Source: Paramoeba atlantica
Lineage: Eukaryota > Discosea
Direction: 5' to 3'
NCBI GenBank assembly: GCA_977017575.1
Contig: CDRNVI010000083.1
Span: 248,001 to 312,000 of the forward strand
Length of the DNA stretch: 64,000 bases
Under the pieces are notes generated by a model. The model searched no databases and was not told where the DNA came from. It worked only from the letters and a program-made list of their open reading frames with translations. How positions within the stretch are numbered: the stretch's first letter is position 1; each line of letters begins with the position of its first letter. This document shows positions 25,683 through 33,837 of the stretch, piece after piece. A program made the translations under genes and the position numbers.

Positions 25683-28262
25683 GTGCCCCCTCCGTCGCCG
25701 TTAGCACAGCTACCAACGCCCCTTCATCCGCCACAGAACCCAAAGAAGAAAGTTTTCATCTTCCCGTCATACAGCCCACCCTCGTCACCGCATCCTCCAG
25801 CGCCGCAGTCAATGCCAGTATCACCGAGTAAATCTCGCACGCGACGAGTCAAGATCATTGGACCCTCATGTGACATTTCAGCGACGGACTTCCACCGAAT
25901 GCGCAAAGTGCAAGACGATCGTAGCAAACAAAGATCACCCCCCAAAGCACCAGTACTAAAACAGCATCTGCCGATTCCGAACAGTAAGACACGCAAGGAT
26001 ATAAATGAGCCAGAAGCGTGGAGCAGTAGATTAAGGAAAACGTGTGTCACGGCGGCGAATGCCATCTCAACAGCGACGAATGTCATGTCCGAAGCCATAT
26101 TCAATTCTGAAAAAGCATCGGAACACCATGACATTGCACCGACCCCCCTAGCGTTCGATACGCCATCTGATTCCTCGACTTCCGAGAGTTCAACAAACGG
26201 CAGCACGGAAATTGCGAATGGAAAGGATGATAGCAATGATACGGGGCAGACGGAAAGCCCAGGGCGTGTAAGAGGGGAGGTGTCTTTCTTTGAGTGCGAG
26301 GATACGGCCGGGAACATGAGCGAGGATATGACAGAGAACATGGGCGGAGACGCACAAAACGCTCATCGTATTGCGGAACGCAGCGCCGTTCTGTTCGTAG
26401 GCAGCGGCGTCGAACAAGCACGGGACAGAGCTCTAAATCTCATGCAAAACACGAAGCCCATATCCCAGTTCCCTTTGCCCCCTGAAGAGATATGGCTAAA
26501 GTCGAACATGGTGAAAAAGGGAACTGCATGTACGGTAGCGTGGACTTGGGACCGACAAGTAACGCTCAACGTGTCTCTTGGGAAGGTAACTAAAACTTAT
26601 AAGCGCGGAGGGAAAGGGAAGCTGAACATAACCTACAATGGCTTACACGGACACAAAACAGGAGAGGAGTTCAGCGGATCCCTGCCACCGCAGGAAAACG
26701 TTCGCGTGTACCAAGTTTTGTGGCATTGCGCACCACCTCCTATCGACTATGCTTCACCAGAAAATGCAACTCAAGAGTGTATTTCAATGGGAGAAGCCAC
26801 ACGTGCACCGGAAGAGGACGTCGATCACCTACCGATACCAACCGCCCGAAACTTCTCACCAGACTTCATTCCATGCGTGCTCGCCACCTATCGTGACATA
26901 ATTAGTACATATGGGAAAAGCGATTATCCTGTGAGGAACAAGATTTGGAATCAAATGATGTCTGCGATGAAATTGTCCCTTGCAACTGTAAGACTTGCGA
27001 ATGGGAGACGACGAAGGAGAACGCCCATAAATTCACAAAAAGCCGAAGGAGAGGACAGAACGGATGCAGACCTTGATAGCTCGACGGGCGACAGACGAGC
27101 GATCGAAAAGGCGATACGGCTAGTCCTGGAAGGGTGTACTTCCAAAGCGACTAAGGTGCTTGATCAACCCTTTCGACGACTAGAGCTTTCTGACGAACAA
27201 GTGTTGGAAAAGTTGCAGGCACTGCACCCGAAAAACGAATATAAAATTCATCTTCCGGAAGCAGCCCCAATAATCGCTGGTATCTCGGTGGAGGAGCTGA
27301 GGGCAGCTGGGCGACGGCTCAGCAAAGGCGTGAGCCCAGGTCCCACGGGAACGACGGATAGCGTTCTTCGACTTCTTCTCGACGATGAAGTGTGTTGCTT
27401 GAACCTTTGCCACATGATCACCGACTTAATAAACGGTTTTGTATCTCGTGAAGTACTACAACGCCTAAACAGGGCCCGACTAATTGCCATACCAAAAGCG
27501 GACGGGGGAGTTCGTCCAGTTGCGATGGGCGAAGTGTTTGGAAAGCTAGCCGGCATAGTCTTGTTCCAAAGGTACGAAAACGCGCTTGAGCCGCTATTCG
27601 CCCCTATGCAACAAGGTATTATGGCAAAGGCAGGTTGCGAAAAAATTGTCCACACGCTGCACGAACGATACTGCGAAGGTCAGTCGATCCTCTCGGTTGA
27701 TCTAAAAAATGCTTTCAACTCACCGTCACGGGCCGACATCGCGAAACATGTATTTGGACTCTCAACTCATCAGCCCTTTCAACGTTTCTTCCTAGCCGAG
27801 TATGCTGAAGCCTCTGAATTGCTGTTTTATGGAAGTGAGGGCACGCTCGCAGGAAAAGTTCTTAGCGAAGCCGGAGTACGACAAGGTTCGCCACTTTCGA
27901 CGCTGTATTTTTGTGCATATCTCCAACCGATCCTCGAAACCCTGGCAGCTGAACATCCAGAGATCGAAATCCATGCATACATAGACGACATCAATCTCAC
28001 GTCACATACGCCTTCCGAGATAGCAAAAGCGTTTGAACGCCTGAAAGCATTACTGGCAGAGAGCAGCATTGAGCTCTCCGCTCAGAAATGTGTATGGTTC
28101 GGCGGACTGCAAGGTACAGAGATGCCAACAAGCTTGAAGGAAGTGGGGGTCCGGAATGAAGAAGATGCGACCAAAATTCTTGGAGCGTTTATAGGGAAGG
28201 AGGAAACGATAAGTGAGAAGTTACTACAGCGAGTCGACAAACACAAGGACATATTCAGATGA
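25683..28262 (+). CDS. LINE-A protein, N-terminal part with reverse transcriptase
   Basis: This RT would copy LINE RNA at the cut target. The frame is open from the satellite onwards; the first in-frame ATG is at 25812, so the start is uncertain. Residues about 1-250 are Pro/Ser-rich and then acidic. RT blocks follow: SKGVSPGPTG (about 548), GVRPVAMGEVFGKL (about 609), LSVDLKNAFNS (about 671, first Asp), GVRQGSPLST (about 730) and AYIDDINLT (about 763, the D-D pair). A TGA at 28260-28262 ends the frame. Translation continues in the same frame at 28272, so a single stop interrupts an otherwise intact protein of about 1,265 codons. Confidence 0.88.
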   Translation: MPPPSPLAQLPTPLHPPQNPKKKVFIFPSYSPPSSPHPPAPQSMPVSPSKSRTRRVKIIGPSCDISATDFHRMRKVQDDRSKQRSPPKAPVLKQHLPIPNSKTRKDINEPEAWSSRLRKTCVTAANAISTATNVMSEAIFNSEKASEHHDIAPTPLAFDTPSDSSTSESSTNGSTEIANGKDDSNDTGQTESPGRVRGEVSFFECEDTAGNMSEDMTENMGGDAQNAHRIAERSAVLFVGSGVEQARDRALNLMQNTKPISQFPLPPEEIWLKSNMVKKGTACTVAWTWDRQVTLNVSLGKVTKTYKRGGKGKLNITYNGLHGHKTGEEFSGSLPPQENVRVYQVLWHCAPPPIDYASPENATQECISMGEATRAPEEDVDHLPIPTARNFSPDFIPCVLATYRDIISTYGKSDYPVRNKIWNQMMSAMKLSLATVRLANGRRRRRTPINSQKAEGEDRTDADLDSSTGDRRAIEKAIRLVLEGCTSKATKVLDQPFRRLELSDEQVLEKLQALHPKNEYKIHLPEAAPIIAGISVEELRAAGRRLSKGVSPGPTGTTDSVLRLLLDDEVCCLNLCHMITDLINGFVSREVLQRLNRARLIAIPKADGGVRPVAMGEVFGKLAGIVLFQRYENALEPLFAPMQQGIMAKAGCEKIVHTLHERYCEGQSILSVDLKNAFNSPSRADIAKHVFGLSTHQPFQRFFLAEYAEASELLFYGSEGTLAGKVLSEAGVRQGSPLSTLYFCAYLQPILETLAAEHPEIEIHAYIDDINLTSHTPSEIAKAFERLKALLAESSIELSAQKCVWFGGLQGTEMPTSLKEVGVRNEEDATKILGAFIGKEETISEKLLQRVDKHKDIFR

Positions 28263-28271
28263 CTGAAATCG

Positions 28272-29480
28272 ATGTGCATGAGCAACGCATCGCTTATAAT
28301 CCTGTCGAAGTGTGTCAATGTACGACAGCAATTTCACATGAGAGTGCACAGCCCAGCGGCCACCGAAAAATGCGCACAGCTCTTCGACCATCAAGTGGAA
28401 GAAGTCCTAGAAACCTGGTTGGGTAAATTGCAAAAACAACAGATGGACATCGCACGTCTACCAATTAAGAAGGGAGGGTTGGGTCTCACGTCATGCTACC
28501 ACACGCGAGAAGCAGCATACAATGCGTCCAGACACGCGGCTCTGAAGCAAAGAAAATCCTTTTCAGCTCGAGCCACGTCAACGGAAGCCAGGTGCACCGA
28601 CAGCGTAAATTCAGTTCAGAAAAATACGTCACCCCCCCCTACAGACGAACTCGCCACAGCTGCGAAACTCCACGAACATGCCTGGAACAAACTCTTTAAC
28701 GATCCAGAAATAGCACCAATCCTGAGGGCCACTACCACCAAAGGGAGTTACGACTGGCTTATGTCACATACGAGATATATTCCACCCCACGTTTTTGAAT
28801 TAGCCATAATGCCGAGATTGGGGATAGAACATCCGCGCCTGCCGAAAAGCTTGCTATGCCCAGGATGCCGTTCCATACTCGACAACAGATCAGCTCTCAC
28901 TCACATCAGTGGATGTGCGCAATGCTCTGGTATCAATGCCTCCGTGAAGCACAACATGCTGGTGAAATTCTTGCACGACCTTTGCATGCGCGCAGGGATA
29001 CCATGTGAGAGTGAACCTCGAGCATTCAGTAACTGGACGTGCACTACGTGTAGGAATGTGGTAAGCCGAGAAAGCCAACCTACGCACAGCAAAATATGTA
29101 CAGGACGGCACCTTCATCGATCTGGGCCAGACCTTGTGATATACTGGGACACAGGAGCTATATTTTATGATCTTACCGTCGTGCACGAGATGACACCTTC
29201 CCACATAAATAAGAAAAGCTCTCAATTGATCCGTGACGTCATTCATCGCAAAATGGAAACTTACGTCGCAACGGGAATGATCGCCCAAGAATCGTTCCAA
29301 TGCATTCCGATTCTGTCCTCCGGATCACTACACGCGAACACACGCAATCTGATCAGAGCCTTGGCAGACGCTTGTCTTCTGAACGCCCGCGAGAGGGAAC
29401 TCTCGTTCAAGCTACTGTTGCAAAACTTAAACGGCCTCGTGGTACACTCCCAACTTCGGGAGCACCTCGAAGACAAGTAA
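28272..29480 (+). CDS. LINE-A protein, C-terminal part with restriction-like endonuclease
   Basis: This stretch is in frame with 25683-28262 and is separated from it only by the TGA. It begins with the RT thumb-like region (MSNASLIILSKCVN, KKGGLGLTSC). The zinc-binding block follows at about residues 196-227 (CPGCRS, HISGCAQCSGINASVKHN), then a second C-x2-C ... H-x4-C (WTCTTCRN, HSKIC), then the nuclease block SGPDLVIYWDTGAIFYDLTV. The PD-x12-D spacing is the R2-type signature. The nuclease would nick the target; the zinc fingers would help find it. The frame ends at TAA in 29478-29480, followed by a 150-base 3' UTR and poly(A). Confidence 0.88.
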   Translation: MCMSNASLIILSKCVNVRQQFHMRVHSPAATEKCAQLFDHQVEEVLETWLGKLQKQQMDIARLPIKKGGLGLTSCYHTREAAYNASRHAALKQRKSFSARATSTEARCTDSVNSVQKNTSPPPTDELATAAKLHEHAWNKLFNDPEIAPILRATTTKGSYDWLMSHTRYIPPHVFELAIMPRLGIEHPRLPKSLLCPGCRSILDNRSALTHISGCAQCSGINASVKHNMLVKFLHDLCMRAGIPCESEPRAFSNWTCTTCRNVVSRESQPTHSKICTGRHLHRSGPDLVIYWDTGAIFYDLTVVHEMTPSHINKKSSQLIRDVIHRKMETYVATGMIAQESFQCIPILSSGSLHANTRNLIRALADACLLNARERELSFKLLLQNLNGLVVHSQLREHLEDK

Positions 29481-29641
29481 TAGATTTTAGAAATATTCTA
29501 TAATGGTGAAATAGCTGAGAGATAATATCCGTTGACATCTAAATATTATATATTTTCTATTTTATGCGGAGATAGTTTCTCTTCGAAAATTGAGAGAAGG
29601 GGGGAAGGAGCACATTTCTCATTTTCCTACAAAAAAAAAAA

Positions 29642-29675
29642 TTAACGATAAAGATACAGTTTCTGTACCTTGTTG
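29642..29675 (+). other. Spliced-leader sequence at the 5' end of LINE-B, 34 bases
   Basis: It matches 24691-24727 apart from the first three bases and lies directly against the poly(A) of LINE-A. The SL marks the 5' end of the RNA that was copied to make LINE-B, so LINE-B was inserted from a mature trans-spliced mRNA. Confidence 0.85.
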
Positions 29676-29717
29676 AATTAATTTTTCTTTCTCTCTATTG
29701 CTTACTAGGGTCGCACC
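29676..29717 (+). promoter_or_regulatory. LINE-B 5' UTR with pyrimidine tract and AG
   Basis: Directly after the SL lies a pyrimidine-rich run (TTTTTCTTTCTCTC), then TATTGCTTACTAG with AG at 29707-29708, then ATG at 29718. This is what a trans-splice acceptor looks like. Having an acceptor downstream of an already attached SL is unexpected (see findings). Confidence 0.5.
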
Positions 29718-30581
29718 ATGCCGCCCGACGATTCCTTTGATGCCAACGCGTTACCAATGGATGATGACTCTTTTCGCCAGGAACAAATGTCACACAAACC
29801 CGGAGATTGGGACCAATTCGCAGGAAACGCTCACCTGATTTCCGGCCAAAGCACCTACAATGAACTTTTGTATACGACACCTATCCCCGAAAACGTACCT
29901 AAACACTGGACCGAAAGAGCCTACAAGATCGCGGCAGAGGAACCTACACCGGACACAGGCAGAATGACCGCGGACGAAGAGACAAATCACTCCCTTGTCG
30001 TGGCAAACAACGTGGGAATTACTTCGGAGGCCTCATCCGCCCACATTTTCTCTCCAACTAAGGCTACAAAGCGCAAGAATACTGATTCTGCCCCTACCAC
30101 ATACCACAACGCCAATACGCAGCAGAAGGATGTAGAACGTCAATGCCCAGCAGAAGGATGTACGTGGAAAACCCCACCACATAGCGGAAAATGGCAGGCA
30201 TTTTATCACCATGTAGCTCATCGACACGGCAAAAACATTCCAAACGAGTGGTGGGAGGGAGAGGGAAGATTCCTCTGCAGAGAGTGTGGCAGACACTACG
30301 CCAAGAACAAGCTCAAGTCTCTCTCACCCCAAAAACTGCAGGGGCCGCAACAATTCCGGACGGTCATTAGCCCCACCAACGGCACGTCCCCAAAACGCAG
30401 AAGAAAATCCAACAGACAATTTGCCATCACTCGGCTCCATCTGCGCACTTCCCATGAACACCTGCAAAGACGTTCCACACTGTTGCAGATTCCTCTGGGC
30501 GAGCATCCTCACGCAATCCTTGACATCCGCAGTGAAGGAAAACACGGTAGAGGCATGGACACTTCTCGCAATGCTCCCTAA
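29718..30581 (+). CDS. LINE-B ORF1: zinc-finger protein, 287 residues
   Basis: The ATG at 29718 follows the 42-base leader, which fixes the start well. The first 130 residues are acidic and polar. A C2H2 finger follows: CPAEGCTWKT with HHVAHRHG (residues about 140-170). A further C-x2-C pair comes next (FLCRECGRHY, about 190-198). Such fingers in R2-like LINEs contact target DNA. The frame overlaps ORF2 by about 300 bases. Past about residue 205 the composition becomes Arg/Ser-rich and is probably not genuine, because the conserved LINE sequence continues in the other frame. Confidence 0.75.
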   Translation: MPPDDSFDANALPMDDDSFRQEQMSHKPGDWDQFAGNAHLISGQSTYNELLYTTPIPENVPKHWTERAYKIAAEEPTPDTGRMTADEETNHSLVVANNVGITSEASSAHIFSPTKATKRKNTDSAPTTYHNANTQQKDVERQCPAEGCTWKTPPHSGKWQAFYHHVAHRHGKNIPNEWWEGEGRFLCRECGRHYAKNKLKSLSPQKLQGPQQFRTVISPTNGTSPKRRRKSNRQFAITRLHLRTSHEHLQRRSTLLQIPLGEHPHAILDIRSEGKHGRGMDTSRNAP

Positions 30582-33213
30582 GTGTGTCCTACCAGCACCT
30601 TTCCGAGGCGGTCGCAAAGGCCACACATCATACTCTACGTACGTCGAAAACCGCATGAAACTGTGGCTAGCGGGGGAGTACCTCTTGCTATGGGAAGATG
30701 CCCAGAGGGATCATTATAAAAAGCGCTCCAGATCACGCGACTCCGAAATCGATGCAGACAGAGCGGCAATTCGAGCCGAACTCTTGGCCCGCCAGGGGGA
30801 ATTTTCCAGGGGAATGGCAGCCCTAACCGCAGCCCCCATGGCGCCAGACAATGCAGATACCCTCGAAAAGCTCTTGGAGAAGCATCCAGACCCACACGAA
30901 AATCCCTTGCAGAATGATCTACCACCGATCGAGGGCAACCCCCTACACCTAGAGGAAACAGAGGTCAAAAAAGCGATCGTCAGCTTCCGCAGGGGATCTT
31001 CAGCCGGCACGATGGGCCTTCGTCCAGAGCACCTCCAGGCAGCCATCTTGGAACATGTGGACAAGGATGTGAATCCTCTCTCGGCCCTCACGCGACTAGT
31101 GAACCACATGCTTCAAGGAAAAGCGCCACAAGACGTCCAATCATTCTACGCTGGAGCCCGGCTCTGCGCCCTGGAAAAAGGCGAGGACGATGTTCGACCA
31201 ATCGCAGCGGGTGAAACCCTTAGACGCCTCGTAAGCAAGGCGGCATGTATCTCGATAAAGGAGAAAGCGGGTACTCTGTTCAACGGGCGACAATATGGTG
31301 TAGCAGCCCCCGCGGGAGCCGAACGAGTTATCCACCTCTGCCGGAGAGCCATGCTCAATAACCTGGGGAGTGACAATTTTGTCTTCTGCAAAGTGGACTT
31401 AAGAAACGCTTTCAATAACGTCAGCAGGCCTGTTCTCACCCTAACCACGCGCTTAAATTTCCCTGAACTCTCACCTTGGGTAGAGTGGTGTTACTCCAAC
31501 GTGAGCTGTCTTGCCTACAGAGACAATGTCATACCCTCGGCGGAGGGGGTACAACAAGGAGACCCACTAGGCCCTCTTCTCTTCTCTCTAGTACTATCCA
31601 GTGTAACAGAAGAAATATCGTCTCGGTCGAATCTAGACACTCAACTTTGGTACCTAGATGACGGGGTACTCATAGGGGAGGCTGAGGAGGTCAGGAAGGC
31701 GCTCGATGTTTTTTCCAATGTTGGCTCCCGATGCGGACTTTTCCTAAACCCATCGAAATGTGAGATAATAACACCGCCTTCTTCATCCCATCTCACAGGA
31801 TTATTTCCAGAGATACCGAAGACTAAAACTCGTACTGATGGAAATTTCGACATCTTGGGCTCCCCGATTGGGTCAGCGGAGCATTGCGTGGAGTTTCTCA
31901 GGTCAGAAGCCATTGAGCCCGCACGCGAAACACTAGACGCAATAGGTTTCATAGGAGACCCACAAGTAGCCATGTCCCTCATCCGGCAGTGCACTGGATT
32001 CTGTCAAATGGTCTACGCACTTCGCACGACACCCCCTCAGGCGCTTTCTGAGCTTTGTAATTCCCTTGATGAAAATGTTCTAAAAGCCGCGGAATGGACA
32101 CTTTTCCCTCTGGATTCCCACGCGCGTGACCAAATCCAACGTAAGAAGCGCAACGGGGGTTTTGGTCTCAGGTCTTCGCTCCTCCACGCAACAGCAGCAT
32201 ATGTCTCCTCCGTTGCGCACGCCGCCGATGCAGACGATTGGGACCCTTCAGAAGCCGAGGGATTCACCATTTCCGTGCAAGACGTGAATAGAAAGGCGGG
32301 GGTAGAACTTGTGGATCCCGGTACAGGACGCATCCCGAAACAGAATAAACCACATCCAGAGCCCAGCCAAAGACACAACCTCACCTCGAGAAGCAAACGC
32401 CCACGACACATACTCAACAACTTGGACGCGGATAAGACGGCCGAGCCGGAGATGGTTATCCCCCGGCAGCAGCAACTGAGCCAAGCCATATCGCAGCAGG
32501 AATTCACTACAGCCTACGGCCAGGCCGACCCCCGCACCCGAGCACGATGGGTTTCTCAGTCAGGAAAGGGAGCTGGGAGCTGGGCCTTCGTCACGCCCTC
32601 AAGGAGTAAAGGTTTTGCTTTCACACCAACCGAGTTCCGCACGTTATCGCGCTGGTGGTTCGGCATGGACATTTATGGCCAAGACCGCCCCTGCCCAGCA
32701 AACGGGTGTTCCCTACCCCTACAGAAAAATGGGGAGCATGCATTATTGTGCAAGAACGGACATGGCCTCATCACGCGGCACAATGCGCTTTGTGTAGAAT
32801 TCGCCTCCTTTTGCAGCAAGGCCAACATGGCTCCCCAGCGAGAAAAAAGTCTAGGAAATCGGGGGCCAGGAGGGGGTCTCACCAGACCGGCTGACGTTTT
32901 CCTCCCCACGTACACTCTAGGGAAAGGCATGGTACTAGACTTCGCAGTCACCCACGCACAGCAAACAAAGTATTTGGACTCTGTCCGGAATGCTAGCTGG
33001 GTGGCTGCAGGGGCTTTCGCCGAGCATTACTCAGAAACGAAGGAAAAACAACGTCAAGAAGCAGAAGAAGCACAACTAGGGTTCACGGCCATGGTTGTCG
33101 AGTCTTTTGGCTCCTGGAGTAAAAGCGCAATGGCGGTCTTATGGAAGGTGGGAGCACTACGCGCCAACTCGTCAAAAGGTCTTCTCACGGATGCTCCCGA
33201 AATGACCTTCTGA
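30286..33213 (+). CDS. LINE-B ORF2: reverse transcriptase and restriction-like endonuclease
   Basis: Conserved LINE sequence is recognisable from about residue 55 (DVPHCCRFLWASIL, LLAMLPKCVL). RT blocks: SSAGTMGLRPEHL (about 237), DVRPIAAGETLRRL (about 301), KVDLRNAFNNVS (about 369), GVQQGDPLGPLLF (about 421), WYLDDGVL (about 454) and LGSPIG (about 523). The C-terminal part has WVSQSGKGAGSWAFVTPS, FTPTEFRTLSRWWFG, a zinc block (CPANGC, GEHALLCKNGH, RHNAL) and the nuclease block RPADVFLP ... MVLDFAVTH, with 14 residues between the two Asp. The last 30 residues of the family protein (KELNVTLMRSQARMM) lie in another frame at 33213-33308, so a small frameshift truncates this copy. Confidence 0.9.
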   Translation: MADTTPRTSSSLSHPKNCRGRNNSGRSLAPPTARPQNAEENPTDNLPSLGSICALPMNTCKDVPHCCRFLWASILTQSLTSAVKENTVEAWTLLAMLPKCVLPAPFRGGRKGHTSYSTYVENRMKLWLAGEYLLLWEDAQRDHYKKRSRSRDSEIDADRAAIRAELLARQGEFSRGMAALTAAPMAPDNADTLEKLLEKHPDPHENPLQNDLPPIEGNPLHLEETEVKKAIVSFRRGSSAGTMGLRPEHLQAAILEHVDKDVNPLSALTRLVNHMLQGKAPQDVQSFYAGARLCALEKGEDDVRPIAAGETLRRLVSKAACISIKEKAGTLFNGRQYGVAAPAGAERVIHLCRRAMLNNLGSDNFVFCKVDLRNAFNNVSRPVLTLTTRLNFPELSPWVEWCYSNVSCLAYRDNVIPSAEGVQQGDPLGPLLFSLVLSSVTEEISSRSNLDTQLWYLDDGVLIGEAEEVRKALDVFSNVGSRCGLFLNPSKCEIITPPSSSHLTGLFPEIPKTKTRTDGNFDILGSPIGSAEHCVEFLRSEAIEPARETLDAIGFIGDPQVAMSLIRQCTGFCQMVYALRTTPPQALSELCNSLDENVLKAAEWTLFPLDSHARDQIQRKKRNGGFGLRSSLLHATAAYVSSVAHAADADDWDPSEAEGFTISVQDVNRKAGVELVDPGTGRIPKQNKPHPEPSQRHNLTSRSKRPRHILNNLDADKTAEPEMVIPRQQQLSQAISQQEFTTAYGQADPRTRARWVSQSGKGAGSWAFVTPSRSKGFAFTPTEFRTLSRWWFGMDIYGQDRPCPANGCSLPLQKNGEHALLCKNGHGLITRHNALCVEFASFCSKANMAPQREKSLGNRGPGGGLTRPADVFLPTYTLGKGMVLDFAVTHAQQTKYLDSVRNASWVAAGAFAEHYSETKEKQRQEAEEAQLGFTAMVVESFGSWSKSAMAVLWKVGALRANSSKGLLTDAPEMTF

Positions 33214-33308
33214 AAGAGCTTAACGTCACACTCATGCGCTCTCAGGCCCGCATGATGGTCTCCCGGATAGTCGTCAGTGACCCCCAAGATCCCCTGGAAG
33301 GGGAGTAG

Positions 33309-33836
33309 GGCCCACAGGCATGGTCCTCTAGGGTAACAAGACGATTAGGGTGCTGGTCGCGTCGACAGAGTCTATACTCACGCCTAGCCCGCGAGGGCTA
33401 GGTACCCCAAGTGAGGTAGTACACGGGCAGTGAATCTCCTCCCCGTCGGCCAGCATCCTGTTTCGCGACCGTGTCGCTGTCGACACAGGCCCGCACCTGC
33501 GCCCTCCCGTAAACAAGGGAAGGGTTCACAAGTCAGGCCGTGGAGTGGTCGAAAGACCCGGTCCGGAACGCGCGAATGGATTGGGTCTGGATTGCTTGTT
33601 TTTATTTTTACTGTGTCTTGTTTGTCATATATACTTAGGGGAGATTGAATTGCTAGTTTTGGGCTAAGAAAAAAGAAAAAAAAAGAAAAAGAAAATATAC
33701 TTCTGTGGAAATAAAAAGAATTGCTAATTTGATTGCTTGTTTTGAATTCATATACCCCCCCAATGGACCTCCTATGTACTTGGTTCGTCTACTGGGTCAA
33801 AATAGAGGGGCAATGCCGCGATTCAAAAAAAAAAAA
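33309..33836 (+). other. LINE-B 3' UTR and poly(A)
   Basis: Non-coding tail of LINE-B. It contains a perfect 8-bp GC-rich stem with GCGA loop at 33383-33402 and A-rich sequence near 33667-33695. The final block, 33718-33826, is repeated at 21383-21485 in the truncated copy. Poly(A) of 12 precedes TCTTTTGTTAAG. Confidence 0.7.
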
Positions 33837-33837
33837 T

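Larger units (their letters stand above)
25631..29641 (+). mobile_element. LINE-A, near full-length non-LTR retrotransposon (R2/CRE-type)
   Basis: The left border is the 18-bp satellite (TTTCTTTTGT); the right border is a poly(A) run at about 29631-29641. It carries one long reading frame with RT and a C-terminal restriction-like endonuclease. Such LINEs (R2, CRE, NeSL groups) usually insert at specific sites. No ATG precedes the coding region in frame, so the 5' end may be truncated. The first 50 bases contain a 20-bp direct repeat (around ATCCGGACCC). Three truncated relatives lie at 22850-23052, 23053-23766 and 24204-24425. Confidence 0.88.
29642..33836 (+). mobile_element. LINE-B, full-length-looking non-LTR retrotransposon with SL head and poly(A)
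   Basis: It runs from the SL to the poly(A) at about 33825-33836 and is followed at once by the 18-bp satellite (TCTTTTGTTAAG). It holds a zinc-finger ORF1, an overlapping ORF2 (RT plus restriction-like endonuclease) and a 3' UTR of about 500 bases. The last 110 bases of the UTR are conserved in the fragment at 21383-21485. A GC-rich stem (CCTAGCCC GCGA GGGCTAGG, 33383-33402) in the 3' UTR could be a recognition structure. The protein type is related to LINE-A but clearly a different family. Confidence 0.88.

Noticed and set aside
33305-33370. HDV-like ribozyme in the LINE-B tail (GGCATGGTCC)
   Set aside because: The 10-base match to an HDV strand is not backed by a nested double pseudoknot that I could find, and the position at the 3' end is wrong for LINE ribozymes.
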